From Ramlibacter sp. WS9 (GTDB taxonomy: Bacteria > Pseudomonadota > Gammaproteobacteria > Burkholderiales > Burkholderiaceae_C): a stretch of DNA of 64,000 nucleotides. A program made the position numbers and the translations under genes. This document shows positions 1-8,999 of this stretch, piece by piece; positions within the stretch are counted from its first letter, which is position 1; each line of letters opens with the position of its first letter. The stretch spans positions 46,021 to 110,020 of the forward strand of contig NZ_RKMB01000021.1 in assembly GCF_003797765.1 (NCBI RefSeq), in the 5' to 3' direction. The notes beneath the pieces are model-generated. The model saw only the letters and a list, made by a program, of their open reading frames with translations. It was not told the DNA's origin and searched no databases.

Positions 1-666
1 GATTTCGCGCGCGGCCCCAGCGGGCAGCGCCGCCAGCCGCGCCGCTAGCATCATCGCCTGCGCAAGCAATTCGCCGTCGGGCACCACAGCATGGACCAGG
101 CCCCATTGACGGGCCTGCTCTGCAGGGAGGCGTTCGCCGAGCAGCATCAACGCCGTCGCGCGGGCCACGCCGAGCTGCCGGGTGAGGAACCAGGACGACC
201 CCATGTCCGGCACGATGCCGAGGTTGGGCATGAAAGGCAGGTAGAAAAACGCCGAACTGCCCGCGAGCAGGAAATCGCCGCTGAGCGCCAGCCCGACGCC
301 CGCGCCGGCGGCCGCACCGTTCAATGCAATGACCACGGGCACTGGAAAGTCGCGCAGTTTGAGCACGAGGGGGTTGGTCAACTCTCGCATCACGTCGCCA
401 GTGGTGTTGCCGACGCTCGTGGGCGAGCCCGGCGGCCCCGCCTCGCCCATCGACGAGAGGTCCGCGCCGGTGCAGAAGGTCCGCCCGGCGCCCGTCAGCA
501 CGAGTGCGCCAACTGACGGATCGCCGGACACCTCGCCCAGGATGGCCAGCAGGTCGCGCTGCACCGCGATGGTCAGCGGATTGGCTTTCGGCCCGGTGCA
601 AAGCGTCAGCACGCAAATGCGGCCTTCGTGGCGACGCGAGACGGTAGTTTGGGTCTGTTGTTCCAT
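1..666 (-). CDS. Enoyl-CoA hydratase/isomerase family protein (PaaG-like), C-terminus outside the window
   Basis: The first 222 codons of a crotonase-fold protein are present; the stop lies beyond the window edge. The ATG at 666 has GAGG about 6 bases upstream. The two oxyanion-hole segments are visible as GAGRTFCTGADLSSMG (about residues 59-74) and NGAAAGAGVG (about 115-124). The glutamate found in the GGGCE segment of true enoyl-CoA hydratases is missing, while GIVPDMG carries the aspartate typical of the PaaG-type isomerase branch. An isomerase acting on a CoA thioester is therefore more likely than a simple hydratase. It follows the SDR gene by 13 bases and probably shares its transcript. 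The family is certain; the exact reaction is not. Confidence 0.85.
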   Translation of the reverse strand, partial: MEQQTQTTVSRRHEGRICVLTLCTGPKANPLTIAVQRDLLAILGEVSGDPSVGALVLTGAGRTFCTGADLSSMGEAGPPGSPTSVGNTTGDVMRELTNPLVLKLRDFPVPVVIALNGAAAGAGVGLALSGDFLLAGSSAFFYLPFMPNLGIVPDMGSSWFLTRQLGVARATALMLLGERLPAEQARQWGLVHAVVPDGELLAQAMMLAARLAALPAGAAREI

Positions 667-679
667 GGCAACCTCGGGC

Positions 680-1462
680 TCAAGCATGCATGTTGTGCGC
701 CTGGGCGCTGGAGCCACCCAGCGCAAACCCGCCGTCCACGGGCAGCACCACGCCGTTGATGTACGAGGCTTCCTCCGAGCACAGCCAGCGGGCGACCAGG
801 CCGATCTCGCGCTTCGTGCCGAAACGGCGAAGCGGCACGCTTTGCGTCCACGCCTTTTCCGATGCCGGCGTGGGCGCCAGGCGCCGCATGCCCTCGGTGT
901 CGGCGATCGGCCCCGGGGAGATCGCGTTCACGCGCACGCCCATCGGGCCCCACTCCATGGCGGCCACCCGGGTCACCTGGTCGGCACCCGCCTTGGCCGC
1001 GCACACGTGGATCTGATGCGGCGTGGGCTGGGTGGACTGCGGTGCGCTGATGTTGACGATGGACGCCCCCGGCTTGCGCAGGTGCGGCAGCGCCGCGCGC
1101 ATGACGTTGAAGGCACCGAGGAGGTCGATGTCGATCACGGTCTTGAACCCGTTGGCCGAGAGCTCCGCCGCGGGCACCACAAAGTTTCCGGCCGCCCCCG
1201 AAATGAGGACGTCGATCGGCCCCCAGGCCGTGACTGTGGCCGCCATCGCGTCCGACAGGGCCTGGTACTGGCGCACGTCGGCCGCAAATCCCATCGCCTC
1301 GCCGCCCATGCCACGCAGATGCGCCACCGCGGCGTCGACCCGCTCCTGGTTGCGGCTCAACACCACCACCCGCGCACCGTCCTCGGCAAACACCTCCGCG
1401 ATGCCGAGGTTGATGCCACTGGTTCCGCCGGCGACGAAAACGACCTTGTTCTGAAAACTCAT
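680..1462 (-). CDS. SDR-family reductase of the 2,4-dienoyl-CoA reductase (DECR) type
   Basis: 260 residues, a classical short-chain dehydrogenase length. The nucleotide-binding glycine loop AGGTSGINLGIA lies near residue 11. The usual YxxxK is replaced by a segment reading QIHVCAAKAG, followed by MEWGPMGVRVN and SPGPIADTEGMRRL. Loss of the canonical tyrosine together with AAKAG and a GPI-TEG loop is characteristic of 2,4-dienoyl-CoA reductases, which remove conjugated double bonds from unsaturated acyl-CoAs with NADPH. The open frame extends far upstream, but the ATG at 1462 begins at the conserved N-terminus (MSFQNKVVFVAGG). It is adjacent to a crotonase and divergent from an acyl-CoA dehydrogenase, consistent with degradation of an unsaturated or branched acyl chain. 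Confidence 0.85.
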   Translation of the reverse strand: MSFQNKVVFVAGGTSGINLGIAEVFAEDGARVVVLSRNQERVDAAVAHLRGMGGEAMGFAADVRQYQALSDAMAATVTAWGPIDVLISGAAGNFVVPAAELSANGFKTVIDIDLLGAFNVMRAALPHLRKPGASIVNISAPQSTQPTPHQIHVCAAKAGADQVTRVAAMEWGPMGVRVNAISPGPIADTEGMRRLAPTPASEKAWTQSVPLRRFGTKREIGLVARWLCSEEASYINGVVLPVDGGFALGGSSAQAHNMHA

Positions 1463-1768
1463 GTTGAAAGTCCTGATTCGATGCCGCCCGTATCGCCAGA
1501 GGGGCGAATGCGTCTGCGAGGTGATGGAAAGGTAGGGACCGATCTTCGGCGCGCACACTGAGCCGTTCATCGTCGCAACGGACGAATTTTCGGCCGATCC
1601 AACCCGGGCCATCTTCGGTGTTCCCGCACCGCATTCGTCGCTTTCGACGACGGCACCCGCTGGCCCGGCTGGAACAATCGCCGATGCGCCTGCACGACAT
1701 GCGGCGAATTGCCCTCCTCGTCGAGGCCCCGAACCTGCCGAGCCGCACGACCAACCCATCCGCGAACC
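1463..1768. other. Divergent intergenic region between SDR and acyl-CoA dehydrogenase genes
   Basis: About 305 bases with no convincing gene. Open frames crossing it are antisense or upstream extensions of the flanking genes. It must hold the promoters for both directions. The only structure I noticed is a short hairpin (TCGTCG, CTTT, CGACGA) near 1633-1650; no clear promoter boxes or operator could be assigned by eye. Confidence 0.4.
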
Positions 1769-2923
1769 ATGCAACTGACCCACGAACACGAGCAACTGAG
1801 GCAAACATTCCAGCGCTGGATCACCACGGAGGTGAACCCCCACGTGGACGAATGGGAGCGCGAGGAGCGGTTCCCCGCTCGCCAGGTCTTCAAGCAACTC
1901 GCGGCACTGGGTTTGCTTGGACTGGACAAGCCGGAAGAAAACGGCGGCTCCGCGCTGGACTACTCTTACCCGGCCGTCATAGCCGAGTTGATGGGCGAGA
2001 TCCACTCCGGCGGAGTGCAGATGGGCATCGGCGTGCAAACCGACATGTGCACGCCCGCCCTCGCAAAACACGGCAGCGCTGAACTGCGCGCCGAGTTCCT
2101 CACGCCAGCCATCAGCGGAGACTACGTCGGCTGCATCGGGGTGTCCGAATCGGGCGCCGGATCCGACGTCGCGGCCATACGCACCAAAGCTCGCAAGGAT
2201 GGCGGCGACTACGTCATCAACGGCGAGAAGACCTGGATCACCAACGGGACCCAGGCCGATTTCTGCTGCCTGCTTGCCAACACCTCCGACGGATCGCCGC
2301 ACGCGAACAAGTCGCTGATCATCGTGCCGATGAAGACCAAGGGCGTAAGCGTCTCGCGCAAGATCCGGAAAATCGGCATGCACGCTTCCGACACGGCGCA
2401 ACTGCATTTCGACGACGTCCGGGTGCCGCAGCGCTACCTCATTGGCCAGGAGGGCAGCGGCTTCACCTACCAGATGGAACAGTTCCAGTCCGAACGCCTG
2501 TGGGCGGCGATGCAGTGCTGCAGCATGGCCAGGCGCGCCATCCGCGAGACCATCGCCTACACGCAGGAACGCAAGGTGTTCGGCCGAAGCGTGCTGTCCA
2601 ACCAGGTCGTCCACTTCGCCATTGCAGAAATGCAGGTCGAGGTAGAGGCACTCAGCGCCCTTTGCTGGAAGGGCGTGGAGATGGTGGTGCGGGGCGAGGA
2701 CGCGACACCATTCGCCACGATGGCCAAACTCAAGGGCGGTCGCCTGGTGCGCCAGGTGGCCGACGCCTGCCTGCAGTACTGGGGCGGCATGGGCTACGCC
2801 GACGAAAGCTCCATATCGCGCATCTACCGTGACGTCCGCCTCTGCTCCATTGCAGGCGGCGCCGACGAAGTCATGCTCCAGGTTTTGTGCAAGGTGCTGG
2901 GGATTTTGCCCAAACGGGCCTGA
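1769..2923 (+). CDS. Acyl-CoA dehydrogenase
   Basis: 384 residues, the standard length for the family, which oxidises acyl-CoA to 2-enoyl-CoA and passes electrons to electron-transfer flavoprotein. The N-terminal helical domain, the FAD-contact segment GVSESGAGSDVA (about residues 124-135), the beta domain GEKTWITNGTQAD and the C-terminal helical domain are all present. The usual catalytic glutamate of the YEGT-type segment is missing (SIAGGADEVM), but a glutamate is present in FQSERLWAA, the alternative position used by isovaleryl-CoA-type and citronellyl-CoA-type dehydrogenases. This suggests a branched or terpenoid substrate. The ATG at 1769 was chosen over a longer open frame because MQLTHEHEQLRQTF matches the family N-terminus. 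Confidence 0.9.
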   Translation: MQLTHEHEQLRQTFQRWITTEVNPHVDEWEREERFPARQVFKQLAALGLLGLDKPEENGGSALDYSYPAVIAELMGEIHSGGVQMGIGVQTDMCTPALAKHGSAELRAEFLTPAISGDYVGCIGVSESGAGSDVAAIRTKARKDGGDYVINGEKTWITNGTQADFCCLLANTSDGSPHANKSLIIVPMKTKGVSVSRKIRKIGMHASDTAQLHFDDVRVPQRYLIGQEGSGFTYQMEQFQSERLWAAMQCCSMARRAIRETIAYTQERKVFGRSVLSNQVVHFAIAEMQVEVEALSALCWKGVEMVVRGEDATPFATMAKLKGGRLVRQVADACLQYWGGMGYADESSISRIYRDVRLCSIAGGADEVMLQVLCKVLGILPKRA

Positions 2924-2988
2924 GCGTCCCCACCTGGCCGCGCCCCGGCTCACATTCATGTTTCACCCTGTCTAAGAAAGGACTCCCC

Positions 2989-3969
2989 GTGTCTCGCTTG
3001 CCCCCCGTCTTGCAGAAACTTCCGCTCCCACTGATCGGTGCGCCCCTGTTCATCATCAGCAACCCGGCCCTCGTGATCGCGCAGTGCAAGGCGGGCGTGC
3101 TGGGCTCGATGCCGGCGCTCAACGCCAGGCCGGCCTCGCTGCTGGACGAGTGGCTGCACGAAATCCGCGAGAGTCTCGCCGCCCACGACCGGGCCCATCC
3201 CGACCGGCCGGCAGCCCCCTTCGCGATCAACCAGATCGTGCACAAGAGCAACGACCGGCTCGACCACGACCTCGACATCATGATCAAGCACAAGGTGCCC
3301 GTGGTGATCACCTCGCTGGGCGCGCGCGCCGAGATCAACGACGCCGTCCATGCCTACGGCGGTGTGGTGCTGCACGACGTGATCGACAGCCGATTCGCCC
3401 GCAAGGCGATCGAGAAAGGCGCCGATGGCCTGATCGCGGTGGCCACCGGCGCCGGCGGGCACGCGGGCACGCGCAGCCCGTTTGCGCTCATCCAGGAAAT
3501 CCGCCAGTGGTTCGACGGTCCGCTCGCGCTGTCGGGGGCGATCGCCACGGGCAACAGCATCCTGGCAGCTCTGGCGTTGGGTGCCGACTTCGCCTACTCC
3601 GGCTCGATGTTCATCGCCACCGACGAGGCCCAGGCCAGCGCCGCGCACAAGCAGTGCGTGGTCGACTGCAACTCGGACGACATCGTGTACTCCAACCTCT
3701 TCACCGGCGTGCACGGCAACTACCTGCGGCCCAGCATCGTCGCTGCGGGGTTCGATCCCGACAACTTGCCGCAAAGCGACCCGAGCCAGATGAACTTCAG
3801 CGAGATGGCCAATGGCAAGAAGGCCTGGAAGGACATCTGGGGCTGCGGCCAAGGCATCGGCGCGATCGACCGCGTCGGTCCCACGGCCGAACTGGTAGCA
3901 CGGCTGCGCCGGGAGTTCGAAGCCGCGCGCGAACGTGTGGCCTGCCTGCGGCTCGCGGCCGCGCACTGA
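2989..3969 (+). CDS. Nitronate monooxygenase-family FMN protein (2-nitropropane dioxygenase-like)
   Basis: 326 residues beginning at a GTG preceded by AAGAAAGGA. The TIM-barrel FMN-binding family is recognised from PLIGAPLFIISNPALV near the N-terminus, the central VVITSLGA strand, GAGGHAGTRSPF (catalytic-loop histidine and phosphate region) and LSGAIATGNSILAALALGADFAYSG. Characterised members oxidise alkyl nitronates; related proteins are enoyl reductases, and members inside acyl-CoA degradation groups often have no known substrate. It lies 65 bases downstream of the acyl-CoA dehydrogenase on the same strand, so an unsaturated-CoA-related role is as plausible as nitronate detoxification. Confidence 0.85.
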   Translation: MSRLPPVLQKLPLPLIGAPLFIISNPALVIAQCKAGVLGSMPALNARPASLLDEWLHEIRESLAAHDRAHPDRPAAPFAINQIVHKSNDRLDHDLDIMIKHKVPVVITSLGARAEINDAVHAYGGVVLHDVIDSRFARKAIEKGADGLIAVATGAGGHAGTRSPFALIQEIRQWFDGPLALSGAIATGNSILAALALGADFAYSGSMFIATDEAQASAAHKQCVVDCNSDDIVYSNLFTGVHGNYLRPSIVAAGFDPDNLPQSDPSQMNFSEMANGKKAWKDIWGCGQGIGAIDRVGPTAELVARLRREFEAARERVACLRLAAAH

Positions 3970-3977
3970 GCGAAAAC

Positions 3978-3995
3978 GGCCGCGCGGCGGCGGCC
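3978..3995. terminator. GC-rich hairpin between convergent genes (possible terminator)
   Basis: A perfect 6-bp inverted repeat, GGCCGC with GCGGCC separated by 6 bases, lies between the converging nitronate monooxygenase-like and metallo-hydrolase genes. No T-run follows on either side, so it is at best a weak or Rho-assisted terminator. Confidence 0.3.
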
Positions 3996-4000
3996 CCGCG

Positions 4001-4906
4001 TCAGACATCCAGCCGGTACGCGCTGCCCTCGCGGATCAGGCGCCCGGCGGTGGGGCCGCCCCAATGGGTGCCGATGATGAGGGTCGGCGTGTCCGCGAAC
4101 ATCTCGCAGAACGATTGACGGGTATCCGTTGACTGCTGGTTGTCGGTGTCGAAGGCCGAGCACCAATCCATCCGCGCGATCTGGCAGGGGTGGTGCATCA
4201 TGTCGCCCGTGATCACCGCGCGCGAGCCCTTGGACTCGATCACCACGCTCACGTGGCCCGGCGTGTGCCCGGGCGTCGACATCAAGCGGATGCCGGGCGC
4301 GATCTGTGAATCCACTTCGACCAGTTCCACCAGGTCCGCGTCCATGATCGGCTTGACCGAATCAGTGAAGGTGTTCATCGTGTCCATCATCGCCAGCGCG
4401 TATTCATCCTTCTCGCCCGTGACGTCCATGCCCCGCAGCTCGCTCGCCCAGTGCTCGTACTCGACCCGGCCGAGGTAGTAGCGCGCCTTCGGAAAGGTCG
4501 GCACCCAGCGCCCGTCGCGCAACACCGTGTTCCAGCCCACATGGTCAACGTGCAGGTGGGTGCACAGCACACCGTCCACGCTGTCGAGCGACCAGCCCAG
4601 GCTCTCGAGGTCGGCCAGGAAATTGGTCGCGAGCTGGTTGAACCCGGGGCTGTTTCGCGGCTTGTCGTTGCCCACGCAGGTGTCGACGATGAAGCGTTGG
4701 GTCGGCGTCTGGATCAGCAGCGCATGAATGCTGCCCTTGATCCAGCCCTCGGCCGTGGCGAAGGCCGGGAACAGCCAGCCGATCGGACGCACGTTTTCCG
4801 GCGTCGCATCGGGCAGCGGCGACCCCGGCCCGCCGGGAATGGTCAATTCCATTTCGACCAGCCGTGTAATGGAAATGTCACCCACGCGCCACATCAGATT
4901 GATCAT
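4001..4906 (-). CDS. Metallo-beta-lactamase-fold hydrolase
   Basis: 301 residues. The zinc-binding motif THLHVDHVGW lies near residue 116, preceded by DTCVGND, and the further ligand regions TPGHTPGHVSV, ITGDMMHHP and IGTHWGG are all present, so the site looks intact. The protein is soluble, with no signal peptide after choosing the ATG at 4906 (GGAGA upstream, MINLMWRVGDISITRL). Members of this branch hydrolyse lactones, thioesters or other esters; the substrate is not predictable. It lies about 200 bases downstream of the large operon ending at 5116 on the same strand and may be its distal gene or a separate unit. Confidence 0.85.
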   Translation of the reverse strand: MINLMWRVGDISITRLVEMELTIPGGPGSPLPDATPENVRPIGWLFPAFATAEGWIKGSIHALLIQTPTQRFIVDTCVGNDKPRNSPGFNQLATNFLADLESLGWSLDSVDGVLCTHLHVDHVGWNTVLRDGRWVPTFPKARYYLGRVEYEHWASELRGMDVTGEKDEYALAMMDTMNTFTDSVKPIMDADLVELVEVDSQIAPGIRLMSTPGHTPGHVSVVIESKGSRAVITGDMMHHPCQIARMDWCSAFDTDNQQSTDTRQSFCEMFADTPTLIIGTHWGGPTAGRLIREGSAYRLDV

Positions 4907-5115
4907 GCTTGTCTCCGTTTCGCGGTCTTGCCGCAAGGTTGTTGAATGGGATCGAAGCCCCCGATGAGGTCGCAGTCGGCTGCGGCACTGCATCGAGGGT
5001 CTCGACTCCACTTTATGAAGGCGAGCCGTGCGATGCCTCGTCGGATCGGACGAACAGCATCGAAGCGGTCACGCGAATGCAACCCTCATTGCCCAAACGA
5101 AGTGGAGCGGCGTTG

Positions 5116-6303
5116 CTACTTGATGAGTTTTCCGTCGCTGTCGATCATCGTCAGCTCGACAAAGCTGGAACTGCTTGCGGCGCCCCGGCCAAACGACACC
5201 ATGAGGCCGCCAGCGTCGTATCGTTGAAGGGTGTGCAACGCACTGATGAACCCCGGTCGCGTGAGGTTTCGTCCCGCCCTTTTCAGACCCTCCGCGAGGA
5301 TCCGGCCGTTGATATAGCCCTCGAAGCTCAGGTGAGTAAAGTCGGTGTGGCCGGCCTCGGTCATGGCGGCGCGGTACTCGCGCGCAAGGCTCATGGTGGG
5401 GGATGTGGGCAACGGCACCACCTGGCTGACCACCACGCCGCGTCCCAACTTGCCCAGCGCCCGCAGATTGGCCGGGGTTGCCAGAATGGAGAGCGCGTAC
5501 AGCTGAATGCCCGCGTTGGCGCCTTTCACGGCCTTGATCACTTCGATCGTGCTCTTCCCCGCGATGCCCAGAATCAAGACCTCCGGTTTCGCCCCCATCG
5601 CCTTGGCTGCCATTGCCTCTGCGTTCGAGCTGTCCGGTTCGATCGCGCCGGTCCACACGGGCTTGATCCCGCGCTTGCCCAACGAATCGCTCACGCCCTG
5701 AAGAATTTCCTGCCCGAGCGTGTTGTTCTGGTAGACCACGGCAATCTTCCTCACGCCGAGGGTGTGCAATTGCTTTACCAGGTGCTCGGCCTCGTCCGCG
5801 TAGCTGGCTCGGATGTTCATCGTCGACTTCAAATCCTTCGAGCGCAAAGACAGCGCCCCCGTGAAAGAAGCGAAGAGCGGCGTGCCGCTTGACTCGGCCA
5901 GCGGCAAGATCGCCTCATTCGTCGGCGTGCCGAAATTGCTGAACAGGCAGAAGACGGATTGCGAGTCGATGAATTGTTTCGCGTTGTCGAGCGCCCTGGC
6001 CGTGATGTAGCCATCGTCCTTGCTCACCAGCTCCACCTGGCGTCCATGAATTCCACCGGTGCGATTCAACACGTTGAAATATGCCTGGGAACCTTTCAAA
6101 AGTTCACGCGCGATATCGCCGAACGGGCCGCTCATGGCGATCGTTTGCCCCACGGTGATCTTGTCCGCCGTGACCCCCGGGGCCGATTGCGACCGCGCAC
6201 CCGTGGGGAGCAACAAGGCCGCAAGCGCGCAGGCCGCCAGGAATGCCAAGTTGGCCGACCTGAAAACGGGCAAGGCTACGCCCAGCCCCAATGGCAATGT
6301 CAT
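5116..6303 (-). CDS. ABC transporter substrate-binding protein, branched-chain amino acid/amide (LivJ) type
   Basis: 395 residues with an N-terminal signal peptide (hydrophobic core LAFLAACALAALLLP, cleavage likely after GARSQS). The mature part starts with ITVGQTIAMSGPFGDIA, the usual first strand of periplasmic binding protein type I for HAAT-family ABC importers. Two lobes and a GYINGRILAEGL segment near the C-terminus are evident. GGAGACATTC precedes the ATG. It is the last gene of the importer set (permease 13 bases upstream), which is itself the downstream part of the molybdenum-hydroxylase operon. The imported ligand is therefore probably the aromatic, cyclic or short carboxylic compound degraded by that operon rather than an amino acid. 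Confidence 0.9.
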   Translation of the reverse strand: MTLPLGLGVALPVFRSANLAFLAACALAALLLPTGARSQSAPGVTADKITVGQTIAMSGPFGDIARELLKGSQAYFNVLNRTGGIHGRQVELVSKDDGYITARALDNAKQFIDSQSVFCLFSNFGTPTNEAILPLAESSGTPLFASFTGALSLRSKDLKSTMNIRASYADEAEHLVKQLHTLGVRKIAVVYQNNTLGQEILQGVSDSLGKRGIKPVWTGAIEPDSSNAEAMAAKAMGAKPEVLILGIAGKSTIEVIKAVKGANAGIQLYALSILATPANLRALGKLGRGVVVSQVVPLPTSPTMSLAREYRAAMTEAGHTDFTHLSFEGYINGRILAEGLKRAGRNLTRPGFISALHTLQRYDAGGLMVSFGRGAASSSSFVELTMIDSDGKLIK

Positions 6304-6316
6304 GAATGTCTCCTGG

Positions 6317-7324
6317 TTAGATACGGCGCAGGCGGCGCAGCGCTTCGCTCAATTCACCGACGATCCCTTTGCGGAAAGCCAGAACGCAAGCCATGAAAAC
6401 AAGGCCGATCACGACCGTGCTCCATGAGCCCGCGCCGGCCAGCACGTTCTGCAGCGCGACAACCACTGTCGCGCCGACGATCGGGCCGAACAGGGTTGCG
6501 ACCCCACCCAGCAACGTCATCAGAACGACTTCGCCGGAGGCATGCCAGTGAACATCGGACAGCGTGGCAACCTGAAACACCAGTACCTTGAGCGAGCCGG
6601 CGAGTCCAGCGAACGCGGCCGACAGCACAAAGGCGAGCATCTTGAAGCGGTCCACGTTGTAGCCCAGGGAGATCGCCCTGGATTCGTTCTCGCGGATCGC
6701 CTGCAGTACTTCTCCGAACGGTGATTGGACCGTCCGGTGCAGGAGCCACACCGCACCAACGAAGACCAGCAGCACAACGTAGTACATCGCGGCGTCGTTG
6801 GCCAGATCGATGACGCCGAAGAGGCGGCCACGAGGCACGTTCTGAATGCCATCTTCGCCGCCGGTGAATGGCGCCTGTATTGCGACGAAGTAGACAAGCT
6901 GTGCAAGGGCGAGGGTGACCATCGCAAAGTAGATGCCCTGGCGACGGATCGCGAGCCCCCCCATAAGCGCACCAAGCAATGCTGCAACGGCGACGCCGGC
7001 GGCCAAGCCCATGCCAGGGCCAAACGCCATTGCCTTGCAGAGATGGGCTGTGGTGTATGCGGCAGCCCCGAAGAACGCCGCATGCCCGAACGAAAGAAGG
7101 CCACCGTAGCCCAGCAGCAGATTGAATGCGCTCGCAAACAACGCAAAGCACATGATCTTCATCACGAAGACAGGGTAGAGCCAGGGCTGGAACGGGATGG
7201 CCAGGGCGGCGATGGCAATCGCCAGGACCAGGCATGCACGGAACATGTCGTGTTTTTTGAGCGGCTTGGCAGCTGTGGCGTGAGCGCCAGCGAGGGATGC
7301 CGTGAGGTTCATAGGGGAGTTCAT
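6317..7324 (-). CDS. Branched-chain-type ABC transporter permease (LivM type)
   Basis: 335 residues with about nine to ten hydrophobic segments. LivM hallmarks are LLLGYGGLLSFGHAAFFGAAAYT near residue 75, GIYFAMVTLALAQLVYF and the cytoplasmic coupling segment IRENESRAISLGYNVDRFKM. The ATG at 7324 lies one base after the stop of the upstream permease; a second ATG at 7312 is possible. It forms the inner-membrane channel together with the LivH-type permease, driven by the two ATPases encoded upstream. Confidence 0.9.
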   Translation of the reverse strand: MNSPMNLTASLAGAHATAAKPLKKHDMFRACLVLAIAIAALAIPFQPWLYPVFVMKIMCFALFASAFNLLLGYGGLLSFGHAAFFGAAAYTTAHLCKAMAFGPGMGLAAGVAVAALLGALMGGLAIRRQGIYFAMVTLALAQLVYFVAIQAPFTGGEDGIQNVPRGRLFGVIDLANDAAMYYVVLLVFVGAVWLLHRTVQSPFGEVLQAIRENESRAISLGYNVDRFKMLAFVLSAAFAGLAGSLKVLVFQVATLSDVHWHASGEVVLMTLLGGVATLFGPIVGATVVVALQNVLAGAGSWSTVVIGLVFMACVLAFRKGIVGELSEALRRLRRI

Positions 7325-7325
7325 C

Positions 7326-8246
7326 TCAAGCTTGCCTTCCAAAGAGTCCGGCGGGGCGCACCAGCAGGACGATTGCCATGATCACGAAGATGACGACCGC
7401 CGACGACTGCGGATAGATCACCTTGCTCAGGCCTTCGATCAAACCCAGTCCCAGCCCGGTCAGGATCGCGCCTCCGATCGAACCCATGCCGCCGATGACG
7501 ACCACCGCAAAGACGATGATGATGAGGTTGGAGCCCATCAGCGGACTGACCTGAAAAATCGGTGCGGCCAACACACCCGCGAACCCCGCCAGGAATACGC
7601 CGTAGGCGTAGGTCAGCGTGATCATCAGCGGGACATTGATGCCAAAGGCCCGCATCAGCCGGGGGTTCTCGGTGCCCGCCCGAAGGTAGGCGCCCAGTCT
7701 TGTTCTCTCGATCGCCCACCAGGTGGCCGCGCAAACGAGCAGCGAAGCAATCACGACCCAGACGCGATATTTCGGCAGTACGACACCCAGGGAGTCGATT
7801 CGCACCGGGCCCGACAGCGCGGACGGGACGCTGTAGCTTTGGCCCGCGGCGCCGTACCAGTGGCTGAAAAGGCCCTCGAGCACGAGCGCCAGGCCGAACG
7901 TGAACAGCAGGCTGTAGAGGTGGTCCAGCTTGTACAGGCGGCTGAGCATGGTGCGTTCGATCACGACGCCGAAGATGGCAACCACCAGCGGCGCCAGCAC
8001 AAGCGCCACCCAGTAGTTGACGCTCAGGTCCGGGATGCCGAGCCATGGGCCCAGCTGCGTCATACCCATCCAGGCTGCGAAGGCCCCCAGCATGTACAGC
8101 GCGCCGTGCGCAAAATTGATGACGCCCAGCAGGCCGAAGATGATGGCCAGCCCGAGACTGAGCATCGCGTAAAACGAGCCGTTGATCAGCCCGATCAGCA
8201 GTTGTGCCGCCAGGGCTTGCGAGCTCATGCCCAAGAGTTCTTGCAT
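7326..8246 (-). CDS. Branched-chain-type ABC transporter permease (LivH type)
   Basis: 306 residues. The LivH signature GLINGSFYAMLSLGLAIIFG followed by GVINFAHGALYMLGA is at the N-terminus, and the coupling loop with AFGINVPLMITLTYAYG lies near residue 205. The open frame runs far upstream over the ATPase gene; the ATG at 8246 was chosen because it carries GGAGAAAAGG upstream and gives the family N-terminus. It follows the LivF-type ATPase by 17 bases. Confidence 0.9.
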   Translation of the reverse strand: MQELLGMSSQALAAQLLIGLINGSFYAMLSLGLAIIFGLLGVINFAHGALYMLGAFAAWMGMTQLGPWLGIPDLSVNYWVALVLAPLVVAIFGVVIERTMLSRLYKLDHLYSLLFTFGLALVLEGLFSHWYGAAGQSYSVPSALSGPVRIDSLGVVLPKYRVWVVIASLLVCAATWWAIERTRLGAYLRAGTENPRLMRAFGINVPLMITLTYAYGVFLAGFAGVLAAPIFQVSPLMGSNLIIIVFAVVVIGGMGSIGGAILTGLGLGLIEGLSKVIYPQSSAVVIFVIMAIVLLVRPAGLFGRQA

Positions 8247-8263
8247 TTCCTTTTCTCCAGTCG

Positions 8264-8986
8264 CTACACGGCGAGCAGTTCGCCGAGCAGTTGTTCCTTT
8301 GAGGCGAGTTCGTCGCGGGCAATGGTCTCGACAACCTGACCGTGCTCGATCACGTAGTGGCGATCCGCCAGCGGGCCCGCAAAACGGAAGTTCTGTTCGG
8401 CCATGACGATCGTGTAACCCCGCCGGCCCAGATCGCGTATGACTTTGCCGAGCGTCTGCACAATGACGGGTGCCAGCCCCTCGGTAATCTCGTCCAGAAG
8501 CAGCAACCTGGCACCCGTGCGCAGGATGCGCGCCATGGCCAGCATTTGCTGCTCGCCTCCGGACAGCCGAGTCCCCGGACTCTTGGCGCGTTCCTTGAGG
8601 TTCGGGAACATGGTGTAGATCTCGTCGACCGACATGCCTCCCGGCCCAACGACCGGCAGGAGCATGAGGTTTTCCTCGGTGGTCAGGCTGGAGAAGATGC
8701 CCCGCTCTTCCGGGCAATAGCCGATGCCGAGATGGGCCAGCTTGTGATCGGGCATGCGCATGGTTTCGGTGCCGTTGACCATCACCGATCCCGTCCGCCG
8801 GTCGGTCATGCCGAGAATGGCCTTGAGCGTGGTCGTGCGCCCCGATCCGTTGCGTCCCAGCAAAGTCACCACCTCGCCCGCGCGGACCTCCAGATCGATG
8901 CCGTGCAGGATGTGCGACTCGCCATACCAGGCCTGAAGGCCCTTGACCTGGAGCATGGGGATGGGGGAGTTTGTTGTCGTGTTCAT
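8264..8986 (-). CDS. ABC transporter ATP-binding protein (LivF type)
   Basis: 240 residues, a complete nucleotide-binding domain. Walker A is GRNGSGRTTT (note R instead of K in the usual GKTT), the signature is RLSGGEQQMLAMARIL and Walker B LLLLDEITEGLAP; the H-loop usually occurs as EQN in LivF and reads VMAEQNF here. The arginine replacing the Walker A lysine (about residue 47) is odd because that lysine contacts ATP phosphates; nearly all LivF proteins keep it. The protein would act as a heterodimer with the LivG-type ATPase encoded 13 bases upstream. Confidence 0.88.
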   Translation of the reverse strand: MNTTTNSPIPMLQVKGLQAWYGESHILHGIDLEVRAGEVVTLLGRNGSGRTTTLKAILGMTDRRTGSVMVNGTETMRMPDHKLAHLGIGYCPEERGIFSSLTTEENLMLLPVVGPGGMSVDEIYTMFPNLKERAKSPGTRLSGGEQQMLAMARILRTGARLLLLDEITEGLAPVIVQTLGKVIRDLGRRGYTIVMAEQNFRFAGPLADRHYVIEHGQVVETIARDELASKEQLLGELLAV

Positions 8987-8999
8987 GTGTGCCCCCTGG

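Noticed and set aside
680..2959. Very long minus-strand frame over the SDR and opposite the acyl-CoA dehydrogenase
   Set aside because: Only the part below 1462 has SDR homology; the rest is the mirror of a well-conserved plus-strand enzyme, a common high-GC artefact.
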